Assembly (NCBI GenBank): GCA_031401035.1
Contig: JANNRA010000214.1
Span: 1-39,258, forward strand
DNA: 39,258 nt
Source: JANNRA01 sp031401035
GTDB lineage: Bacteria > Desulfobacterota > Binatia > HRBIN30 > CADEER01
Direction: 5' to 3'
The position numbers and the translations under genes were made by a program. Below the pieces are notes generated by a model, which was not told the origin of the DNA, ran no database searches, and saw only the letters and a program-made list of their open reading frames with translations. Every line of letters starts with the position of its first letter. Within the stretch, counting starts at the first letter, position 1. This document shows, piece by piece, positions 32,797 through 39,258 of this stretch.

Positions 32797-33153
32797 GAGT
32801 TCACCTAATGCGTTGACCCGGGAAAAGATCTGGGGTCGACCCTCCGCCGGGTCACAGCATCGCGATACCACGGATGCTCCACCCGCCAATCTCTGGACCC
32901 TGGGGATAGTCGATAGCGGTTGCCGGCGTCAATACAAAAACTCGCCCGCTCGGGGTGGTACGCAAGCTCGGATCGCACTACGGCTGGCGGGTTGGTGCCA
33001 GTCGCGGATCGCCAGACCGAGCATGCGGGACTTTTGGGCATAACCAAATCATGTTTCAGTTACTTGCCTTGCAGCTCGGAAACGTGGATTAAGCGGCGAT
33101 CTTCTTCGGCGCGGTCTCGGAGAGTAGTCTTCTCGCCCCAGCAGAGGTTGCCG
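32797..33153. other. Divergent 357-base region between the YVTN gene and the flavin reductase gene
   Basis: No gene is evident. On the minus strand TTGACG (32932-32927) and TATCCC (32908-32903), 18 bases apart, form a possible promoter for the YVTN gene, with a leader of about 100 bases. Upstream of it TTTTTGTA resembles the TTTGTA before the promoter-like pair at 26244. No other structure was recognised. Confidence 0.45.
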
Positions 33154-33633
33154 ATGCCGATCGACAGGGACCAGTTTCGACGTGTGCTGAGTAGCTTCGC
33201 GTCCGGGGTGACCGTCGTCACCACCGTCGACGGCGAGCAGTGCCCGCACGGGCTCACCGCCACCGCCTTCACGTCGGTGTCGCTTGACCCGCCGCTGGTG
33301 CTGGTGTGCATCGACAAGCAGACCGAGACCTATCCGCACTTCGCGCTGGCCGGTTGCTTCGCGGTCAACTTCCTGGCTCTCGAGCAGCGCGAGGTCTCGC
33401 AGCGCTTTGCCAAGCACGGCGGCGACAAGTTCAGCGACACGGCCTGGCACCGCGGCGCGCTCGGCGTGCCGATCCTCGACGGCACGGTCGGACACCTCGA
33501 GTGCCGCATCGTCCGCGCGCACGACGGCGGCGATCACACGATCTACGTCGGTGAGATCGAAGCCGGCGACGCCGGCGACGGGCCGCCACTGCTGTACTTC
33601 CGTCACGCCTATCGCCGCGTCGAGGACGCCTGA
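33154..33633 (+). CDS. Flavin reductase-like domain protein (HpaC/DIM6 type)
   Basis: A 159-residue flavin reductase. FRRVLSSFASGVTVVTTVDG, HGLTATAFTSVSLDPPLVLVCID and FAVNFLALEQREVSQRFA are the family signature for FMN binding. Such proteins reduce free FMN with NAD(P)H for a partner monooxygenase, or act alone. No monooxygenase gene is adjacent, so the partner is unknown. The ATG at 33154 follows AGAGG. It is the first gene of a plus-strand run with glmU (26-base gap) and the ribBA-type gene. Confidence 0.88.
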   Translation: MPIDRDQFRRVLSSFASGVTVVTTVDGEQCPHGLTATAFTSVSLDPPLVLVCIDKQTETYPHFALAGCFAVNFLALEQREVSQRFAKHGGDKFSDTAWHRGALGVPILDGTVGHLECRIVRAHDGGDHTIYVGEIEAGDAGDGPPLLYFRHAYRRVEDA

Positions 33634-33659
33634 CGGCGCCGCGCGGAACTGCCACGCCA

Positions 33660-35102
33660 GTGTCCCCCGCTGTTCAGCCGATCGGCGCCGTCGTGCTCGC
33701 CGCAGGGCGTAGCACGCGCTTCCGCTCAGCCCGCTCGAAGCTCGTCCATCCGCTGGCCGGCAGGCCGGTCATTTCCTGGTTGCTCGGCGCGCTCGGCGAG
33801 CTGGCGGTCGCTCCGGTGGTGGTCGTCGTCCCTGCAGATGCCGACGAGCTGCGCGCCACCTGCGGCGACGGCGTGCGCTTCGCGGTGCAAGCCGAGCCGC
33901 GCGGTACAGGTCACGCCGTGCAGGCGGCGGCGGCGGCGCTGGCGGACTTCGACGGCAGCCTGCTGCTCCTCTACGGCGATCTGCCGCTGCTGCGTGCCGA
34001 GACCCTGACCCGCCTGGTCGAGGCGCATCGGACCGGCGGCGGAGAGCTGACGCTGGCGACCGGCATCGTCGACGACCCGCACGGCTGGGGACGCATCGTG
34101 CGCGGCGACGGCCGCGTCGTCGGCATCGTCGAGCAGCGCGACGCGACCGCTGCCCAGCACGCCATCCGCGAGGTGAACGTCGGCCTCTACTGCGTGCGCG
34201 CGCGGTTGCTCTTCGACCTGCTGCGCCGCGTCCGCCCCGACAACGCCCAGGGCGAGCTGTACCTCACCGACATCATTGGTCTTGCCGCTGCCGACGGGGT
34301 TGCCATCGCCGATCTGCCGGTCGATCTCGCCGAGGTGGCGCAGATCAACTCGCGCGCCGAACTCGCCGCGGTCGAGCGGCAGGTGCGGGCGCGTATCGTC
34401 GCCGGCTGGATGGACGCCGGCGTCAGCTTCGACGATCCCGCCACAGCCTATATCGGCCCCGATGTGCGGATCGGGCGGGACAGCGTCATCGGCCCCAACG
34501 TCCACCTGCGCGGCCGCACCGTCCTCGGCGAGCGCTGCCGGCTCGACGGCTCGGCGTTTCTCACCGATGTGACGCTCGCCGATGACGTCCTGCTGCGCTT
34601 CAGCGTCGTCCTGACCGAGGCCGATGTCGGCCCCGGCTGTCAGATCGGTCCCTTCGCCCACCTGCGACCGGCCACGCGGCTCGGCGCCGGCGTGCACATC
34701 GGCGATTTCGTCGAGACCAAGAACGCCCACCTTGGCGACGGCAGCAAGGCCAACCATCTCGCCTACCTCGGCGATGCCGAGATCGGCCGTGACGTCAACA
34801 TCGGCGCCGGCACGATCACCTGCAACTACGACGGCTTCGCCAAGCACCGCACGGTGATCGGCGACCGGGTCCAGGTCGGCAGCGACACGACCCTGATCGC
34901 GCCGCTGACGATCGGCGACGATGCCTACATCGCCACCGCCACGACCGTTCGCCACGACGTCGCGCCCGGTGGCGTGCTGGTGTTCAACCCGCGCGAACAG
35001 CAGGAGCGTCCGGGGTGGGTGGAGGACTTCCGCGCTCGCGCTCGCGCCCGCGCTCGGGCCGGAAAGGCGAAGCCGCCGCGCAAGCCCCGCAAACCGGGCT
35101 GA
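33660..35102 (+). CDS. glmU: Bifunctional GlmU: GlcNAc-1-P uridyltransferase / GlcN-1-P acetyltransferase
   Basis: A 480-residue GlmU that makes UDP-GlcNAc for peptidoglycan and LPS. The N domain has VVLAAGRSTRF with the conserved Lys in SKLVHPLAGRP; the loop is GRSTR rather than the usual GxGTR. QAEPRGTGHAVQAA, LYGDLPLL and EVNVGLYC follow. The left-handed beta-helix C domain has hexapeptide repeats and the acetyl-transfer region KANHLAYLGDAEIG followed by NIGAGTITCNYDG. A tail of about 25 residues is Arg/Ala/Lys-rich. The start is a GTG; no clear Shine-Dalgarno is visible. Confidence 0.95.
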   Translation: MSPAVQPIGAVVLAAGRSTRFRSARSKLVHPLAGRPVISWLLGALGELAVAPVVVVVPADADELRATCGDGVRFAVQAEPRGTGHAVQAAAAALADFDGSLLLLYGDLPLLRAETLTRLVEAHRTGGGELTLATGIVDDPHGWGRIVRGDGRVVGIVEQRDATAAQHAIREVNVGLYCVRARLLFDLLRRVRPDNAQGELYLTDIIGLAAADGVAIADLPVDLAEVAQINSRAELAAVERQVRARIVAGWMDAGVSFDDPATAYIGPDVRIGRDSVIGPNVHLRGRTVLGERCRLDGSAFLTDVTLADDVLLRFSVVLTEADVGPGCQIGPFAHLRPATRLGAGVHIGDFVETKNAHLGDGSKANHLAYLGDAEIGRDVNIGAGTITCNYDGFAKHRTVIGDRVQVGSDTTLIAPLTIGDDAYIATATTVRHDVAPGGVLVFNPREQQERPGWVEDFRARARARARAGKAKPPRKPRKPG

Positions 35103-35148
35103 AGCGGGTTTCGGACCCGTTCCCGGCCGCGCTATACCTTGAGCCGCC

Positions 35149-36381
35149 ATGTTCACCACCTTCAAGGCCGCCCCCAAGCGACCGCGCCGCATCAGCCCCA
35201 TCGAGGACGCCATCGCCGACATCAAGGCCGGCAAGATGGTGATCCTGATGGACGATGAGAACCGCGAGAACGAAGGTGATCTGTGCATGGCGGCCAACAA
35301 GGCGACGCCGGCGGCGATCAACTTCATGGCCAAGTACGGCCGCGGCCTGATCTGCCTGGCGCTGGGTGAGGATCGCATCCGCGAACTCGGCCTCTCGATG
35401 ATGGTGAGCGAGAACCGCGCCCCGCTCGGCACCGCCTTCACGGTCTCGATCGATGCCCGGCGCGGCATCACGCATGGCGTCTCGGCGCACGATCGCGCCG
35501 TCACCATCCAGGCGGTGATGACGCCGGGCGCCGGCGCCGACGACATCGTCACGCCGGGGCACATCTTTCCGCTGCGGGCGCGGCGCGGCGGCGTCCTGGT
35601 GCGCACCGGCCAGACCGAGGGCGGCGTCGACCTCTCGCGCCTCGCCGGCCTGCCGCCCGCCTCGGTGATCTGCGAGATCATGAACGACGACGGCAGCATG
35701 GCGCGGCTGCCCGACCTCGAGCGTTTCGCGGCGCGACACGATCTCAAGATCTGCACCATCGCCGACCTGGTGCAGTACCGGCTGCGCTGCGATTCGCTGG
35801 TGCACCGCGTCGCCGAGGCGGTGCTGCCGACCCGCTTCGGACCGTTCACGGCCTACGTCTACCGCACCGACGTCGACGACGGCGAGCATCTGGTGCTGGT
35901 GCGCGGCACGATCACCGCCGACAAGCCGGTGCTGGTGCGGGCGCACGCCGAGTACCTGCCGGGCGACGTCTTCGGCTCGGCCGAGCGCAACACCGCGGCG
36001 CTGTTGCATCGCTCGATGCAGATGATCGACAAGGCCGGCCGCGGCGTCATCCTCTACCTGCGCCGTGATTCCCAGGGCGTCGAGCTGCTCGACCGCACCC
36101 GCCCGCGCGAGACGGCGACCCAACCCAGCACCGATCTGGCCAACCGTGCCATGGACTTCCGCGAGTACGGCGTCGGGGCGCAGATCCTGCGCGACGTCGG
36201 CCTCGGCAAGATCCGCCTGATCACCAACTACCCGCGCAAGATGATCAGCCTGCCGGGCTACGGCCTCGAGATCGTCGACTGCATTCCGATCAAGCTGCCC
36301 ACCACGCGGCCGCCGCGGCCGCCGAAGCCGCGCCCGCCTCAGTCGAAGAGGGCGGCGAAGCCCTCGAGACCGAAGGTGTAG
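35149..36381 (+). CDS. ribB: RibBA-type protein: active DHBP synthase with degenerate GTP cyclohydrolase II half (RibBX-like)
   Basis: A 410-residue protein. The N half (about 10-215) is an intact 3,4-dihydroxy-2-butanone-4-phosphate synthase with DDENRENEGDL, THGVSAHDRAVTI and RTGQTEGGVDLSRLAG, making the four-carbon unit of riboflavin. The C half aligns with GTP cyclohydrolase II, but its three zinc cysteines are gone: H-S-E-C-L becomes HAEYL (Tyr269) and S-L-R-C-D-C-G becomes SAERNTA (Arg280, Thr282). The catalytic LRQEGRG is LRRDSQG (Arg to Gln309). So GTP cyclohydrolase activity is not expected. Similar RibBX fusions with an inactive RibA-like half are known in alphaproteobacteria. The basic Pro-rich tail overlaps the convergent outer membrane gene by 43 bases. 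Confidence 0.9.
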   Translation: MFTTFKAAPKRPRRISPIEDAIADIKAGKMVILMDDENRENEGDLCMAANKATPAAINFMAKYGRGLICLALGEDRIRELGLSMMVSENRAPLGTAFTVSIDARRGITHGVSAHDRAVTIQAVMTPGAGADDIVTPGHIFPLRARRGGVLVRTGQTEGGVDLSRLAGLPPASVICEIMNDDGSMARLPDLERFAARHDLKICTIADLVQYRLRCDSLVHRVAEAVLPTRFGPFTAYVYRTDVDDGEHLVLVRGTITADKPVLVRAHAEYLPGDVFGSAERNTAALLHRSMQMIDKAGRGVILYLRRDSQGVELLDRTRPRETATQPSTDLANRAMDFREYGVGAQILRDVGLGKIRLITNYPRKMISLPGYGLEIVDCIPIKLPTTRPPRPPKPRPPQSKRAAKPSRPKV

Positions 36382-37217
36382 AAGGCGCCGGCGCTGAAGC
36401 CGTACTGCGCCGCAGCGCCCTCGATGCGGCCGCTGGCGCCGGCGTAGAACGTCCAGCCGTCGTAGGTCACCTGCGGGCCGCCGCGCACTTCGGCGAAATC
36501 GTTGTCGAAGCGCGAACCGGTGGCGCCGGTCACTTCGAGCAGGCCGCGCACGCCCCAGGCGTCGGGCGCACGTGCGCCCAGGAACGGTGAGACCAGAGCG
36601 ATGTCGCAGGTGAACAGGTCGTCCTGTCCCGTCTCGGCGTTACTGCCGAATCCCGGGTTGCCGAGGATGGCGATGCCCAGGTTGAGGTGCGTCGCCCAGT
36701 CGCCGAAGCGCTTCGAGCCGAGCACCTGAATGAGGAAGTCGGTCTCGTCGGTGCCGAGGTTGTCGTCGCGACTGGCGTTTGGCAGCTTGACGCCGAAACG
36801 CACGCCGCTCGCCGGCAGCCAGGTGCGCTCGCGCGACGCCCAGATCTTCGTGAACAGGCGCGCGTCGCCGCCGCCGTAGGCGGAGTTCTTGCCGCCGCTG
36901 GCGGTGTTCTCGTCGATGGCGAGGAACTCGTAGCTGGCCTGGATCTCCACCACCTCGGCCGGCGCGATGCGGAAACCGATGGTCGGCGCGGCCGTCAGAT
37001 TCTGCCACTTGATGTCGCCCTTCGGCGTGAAGGCGGGGAAGCGCGCGTCGTTGCTGTAGCTGGCGCCGAGGCCGATCTCGGCGCGCGCGTCACCGACCGT
37101 CTCGGCGGTCTCGGCCGCCAGGGGCAGCAACCATTCTCCCCGCGCCGGAGCGGCGACCGAGGTGGAGACGACCAAGAGCACCAGGAGCGAGCGAAGCAGC
37201 ATGGAGCGCGGCGGCAT
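36339..37217 (-). CDS. Outer membrane beta-barrel protein, MetA-pathway-of-phenol-degradation-like
   Basis: A 292-residue exported protein. The signal peptide ends VAAPARGEW. The rest alternates polar and hydrophobic residues as in beta barrels, ending with aromatic strands (AFYTFGLEGFAALFD). The stretches GVRFGVKLPNASRDDNLG and TDFLIQVLGSKRFGDWATHL resemble the 'MetA-pathway of phenol degradation' putative outer membrane family, for which a solute-channel role is suspected. The ATG at 37217 or 37202 is the likely start; neither has a good ribosome site. Its end is antisense to the last 43 bases of the ribB-type gene. It is divergent from dsbD (72-base gap). Confidence 0.75.
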   Translation of the reverse strand: MPPRSMLLRSLLVLLVVSTSVAAPARGEWLLPLAAETAETVGDARAEIGLGASYSNDARFPAFTPKGDIKWQNLTAAPTIGFRIAPAEVVEIQASYEFLAIDENTASGGKNSAYGGGDARLFTKIWASRERTWLPASGVRFGVKLPNASRDDNLGTDETDFLIQVLGSKRFGDWATHLNLGIAILGNPGFGSNAETGQDDLFTCDIALVSPFLGARAPDAWGVRGLLEVTGATGSRFDNDFAEVRGGPQVTYDGWTFYAGASGRIEGAAAQYGFSAGAFYTFGLEGFAALFD

Positions 37218-37289
37218 GACCCGCGGCGAGTACCCGCGCCGCCCTTGATTTGCAACCGCGCACCCCCTGTGGAAACAATCCGCGACGTG

Positions 37290-39026
37290 ATGCGTCCGCT
37301 CGCCGCGCTGTCCGCGGCCGTCGCGCTGTTCTGGGCCGCCGCCGCACCCGGCGCGCCGGCGCCGAAGGTCGCCATGTCGTTGCGGCCCGATGCCGAGAGC
37401 GTCGCGCGCGGCAGCGCCGTCGGCCTGGCGGTCGAAGCGGTCATCGCCGAGGGCTGGCATATCAACGGCAACAAGCCCGACCAGCCCTACCTGGTAGCGA
37501 CGACCCTGACCGTCACCGCGCCGGCCGGGGTCACCGTCGATCCGGTCACCTATCCGCGCGCCGAGGCGAAGACCTTTGCCTTCGCCGGCGGTCTCGCCCT
37601 CAAGGTCTTCGAGGGCGCCGTGCCGATGGCCACCGCCGTCCGCCTCGCGGCGGACTTCGCCGGCGACCGCGTCATCCTCGAGGCGTCGCTGCGCTACCAG
37701 GCCTGCGACGACACCACCTGTCTGCCGCCGGCCAGCACCACCGCGACGCTGGAGTTGCCGGTGGCAGGGCACGGGCCGGCGACTCCACCCCAGACCGGCG
37801 GCGCTACCGGCGCCGGTTCCAGCGGCTCCGCAATCGACCTCGGGCGCTGGCTCGCCGAACGCGGCCTGGTGTTCACCCTGGCCGCCGTGGCGCTGCTCGG
37901 TCTCGGGCTCAACCTGACGCCGTGCGTCTACCCGCTGATTTCGGTCACCATCGCCTACTTCGGCGGCCAGGGCCGCAGCCGTGGCCGCGTCGCCTGGCTC
38001 GCCGCCCTCTACGTGTTCGGCATCGCCGTGTCGTTCTCCCTCCTCGGCCTTGCCGCGGCCCTGTCCGGCGGCATCTTCGGTGCCGCGCTGCAGCGCCCGG
38101 CGGTGGTGCTGTTCATCGCCGCGGTGATGGTGGTGCTGGCGCTGGGCAGTTTCGGCGTCTACCAGTTCCGCCCGCCGATGGCGCTGATGCGCTGGGCCGG
38201 CGGCAGCGCCTCGGGTGCCGCCGGCGCGCTGTTCATGGGGCTCACCATGGGCATCGTCGCGGCGCCCTGCGTCGGCCCGATCATCGTCGGCCTGCTGGTC
38301 TTCGTCGGCAGCCGCCAGGACCCCTGGCTCGGGCTGCTGCTGTTCTTCACCCTGGCGCTCGGCATGGGCCTGCCGTACCTGGGGCTGGCGCTGGCGGCGA
38401 GTTCGCTCGGTCGCCTGCCGCGCTCGGGCGAATGGCTGCTGTGGACCGAGCACCTGTTCGGCTGCATTCTGCTCTGCCTGGCGGTGTATTATGTCGCGCC
38501 GCTGCTGCCGCCGCCGGCGCACGCGTGGGCATTGCCGAGTGCGATCGCCGTCGCCGGCGTCTACCTCGGCTTTCTCGACCGCGCCGGCCGCGCCGTGCGC
38601 GGCTTCCCGACCCTCAAGGCGGCGGTCGGCGTCGTCATGCTGGCGCTCGCCGCCTGGCTCATCCGCCCGGCCGATCCGGCGGCGGCGATCGCCTGGGAGC
38701 CGATCAATCATTCCGAGACGGTTCCGCGCCATGCCGCGGCGCGGCCGGTGCTGCTCGAGTTCGGGGCCGAGTGGTGCATCCCCTGCCGGGAGATGGACGC
38801 AACGACGTACGTGCATCCCGCTGTCGTGCAGGAGGCGGGCCGATTTCGCATGCTGAAGGCGGACATCACCGAGGAGAGCGCCGCGACCTCGACGCTGACG
38901 AAGGCGTACGACGTCAAGGGCGTACCGACGGTGATCCTCTTCGCACCGGGCGGTGACGAGACGCACCGCCTGGTCGGCTACATCGGACCGGACGAGATGT
39001 TGGCCGCCATGCGGGCGGTGCGCTAG
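37290..39026 (+). CDS. dsbD: Thiol:disulfide interchange protein DsbD
   Basis: A 578-residue DsbD that carries electrons from cytoplasmic thioredoxin to periplasmic DsbC and cytochrome c maturation. A signal peptide (1-23) leads to the periplasmic alpha domain with the cysteine pair CDDTTC. The membrane core (about 170-445) has eight segments with the conserved Cys in LNLTPCVYP and AAPCVGP. The C-terminal thioredoxin domain has EWCIPC and the cis-Pro in KGVPTV. The ATG at 37290 is preferred; GTG codons at 37287 and 37269 are alternatives. The gene is complete. Confidence 0.93.
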   Translation: MRPLAALSAAVALFWAAAAPGAPAPKVAMSLRPDAESVARGSAVGLAVEAVIAEGWHINGNKPDQPYLVATTLTVTAPAGVTVDPVTYPRAEAKTFAFAGGLALKVFEGAVPMATAVRLAADFAGDRVILEASLRYQACDDTTCLPPASTTATLELPVAGHGPATPPQTGGATGAGSSGSAIDLGRWLAERGLVFTLAAVALLGLGLNLTPCVYPLISVTIAYFGGQGRSRGRVAWLAALYVFGIAVSFSLLGLAAALSGGIFGAALQRPAVVLFIAAVMVVLALGSFGVYQFRPPMALMRWAGGSASGAAGALFMGLTMGIVAAPCVGPIIVGLLVFVGSRQDPWLGLLLFFTLALGMGLPYLGLALAASSLGRLPRSGEWLLWTEHLFGCILLCLAVYYVAPLLPPPAHAWALPSAIAVAGVYLGFLDRAGRAVRGFPTLKAAVGVVMLALAAWLIRPADPAAAIAWEPINHSETVPRHAAARPVLLEFGAEWCIPCREMDATTYVHPAVVQEAGRFRMLKADITEESAATSTLTKAYDVKGVPTVILFAPGGDETHRLVGYIGPDEMLAAMRAVR

Positions 39027-39037
39027 TTTCCGCCGCC

Positions 39038-39258
39038 ATGTCGACGCCGGCCGATCCCGTCGCGTCCCAGTCGCCGCCCATCGAGGGCGTCACGCACGTC
39101 TTCAACTACGACGTGCCGCAGGACCCCGAGGACTACGTGCACCGCATCGGCCGTCCGGCGCGCGCCGTCAAACACGGGGCGCGCGGCCGCGGCGATGGGC
39201 GTCCCGCGCGCGTACGCGATGGCGGCGCTGCCGCGCCGGTCGGCGCGCCGCCCGCCGG
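39038..39258 (+). pseudogene. Isolated DEAD-box RNA helicase fragment (motif V-VI region), runs off the window
   Basis: An open frame starts at ATG 39038, 11 bases after the dsbD stop. After 14 unrelated residues it reads IEGVTHVFNYDVPQDPEDY then VHRIGR, which is the motif V-VI region of RhlE/CsdA-type DEAD-box helicases. Everything upstream in a helicase (Q motif, Walker A, DEAD, SAT) is absent, and after HRIGR the residues (PARAVKHGARGRG) no longer follow the family. It is most likely a remnant of a helicase gene; a misassembly or a genuine small protein cannot be ruled out. The frame is still open at the window end. Confidence 0.5.

Noticed and set aside
35103..35148. FMN riboswitch before the ribB-type gene
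   Set aside because: The gap to glmU is only 46 bases, far too short, and no RFN element consensus is visible.
36339..38966. Very long minus-strand open frame antisense to dsbD
   Set aside because: Only its 3' third (the outer membrane protein after 37217) has a signal peptide and protein-like composition. The rest is Arg/Gly/Gln/Ala-rich text mirrored from dsbD, as high GC produces.

Overview
This 39 kb window has very high GC, dense GC-rich coding on both strands and mostly housekeeping genes mixed with large secreted proteins. It looks like a chromosomal segment of an environmental, Gram-negative, deltaproteobacterium-like lineage. The combination of Thr/Pro-stalk surface proteins, several SDR and MaoC-type acyl-CoA genes, an aldehyde:ferredoxin oxidoreductase and soil-type amidohydrolases is reminiscent of Binatota/'Candidatus Binatia' genomes. 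That placement is inference from gene content; there is no rRNA or other phylogenetic marker here beyond infC. No tRNA, rRNA, CRISPR array, prophage or transposase was seen.

Layout. 0.1-2.5 kb: a minus-strand secreted protein with a Cys-rich head, Thr/Pro stalk, two cohesin-like domains and a GC...RRRR C-terminal anchor, followed by a strong terminator hairpin. 2.6-8.5 kb: an MFS exporter, a ketosphinganine-reductase-like SDR, DUF937 and DUF420 proteins, a second SDR, an inverted-repeat element and an N-acyl-D-amino-acid deacylase-type amidohydrolase. 8.6-16.1 kb: cspA, ilvD, a fatty acid desaturase with a dyad in front of it, hemW, a third SDR, tatA, a tandem ACT (GcvR-like) protein, infC with a TTG start, and purN. 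16.2-21.1 kb: a tungsten-type aldehyde oxidoreductase, then the minus-strand pair pepN-orn.

21.2-32.8 kb is the accessory, surface-oriented part. It holds a single-cohesin protein with an IPTL-like tail, a 1.1 kaa protein with twelve NHL repeats (two six-blade propellers) plus a dockerin and a C-terminal cohesin-like domain, a tandem pair of paralogues of unknown fold carrying a PSP(T/A)SP C-terminal signal, a MaoC-like protein lacking the usual catalytic residues, and a seven-repeat YVTN propeller on a roughly 440-residue Thr/Pro stalk. Together with the first gene this makes six exported proteins, five with an N-terminal head, a Thr/Pro stalk and a membrane tail. Cohesin-like and dockerin modules lie on neighbouring genes, so a non-cellulosomal cohesin-dockerin cell-surface assembly is the most interesting hypothesis in the window.

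33.1-39.3 kb: a plus-strand run of flavin reductase, glmU and a ribBA-type gene whose GTP cyclohydrolase II half has lost its zinc and catalytic residues (RibBX-like). A convergent outer-membrane-protein gene overlaps the 3' end of that run. Then come dsbD and, at the window edge, an isolated fragment of a DEAD-box helicase (motif VI region only).
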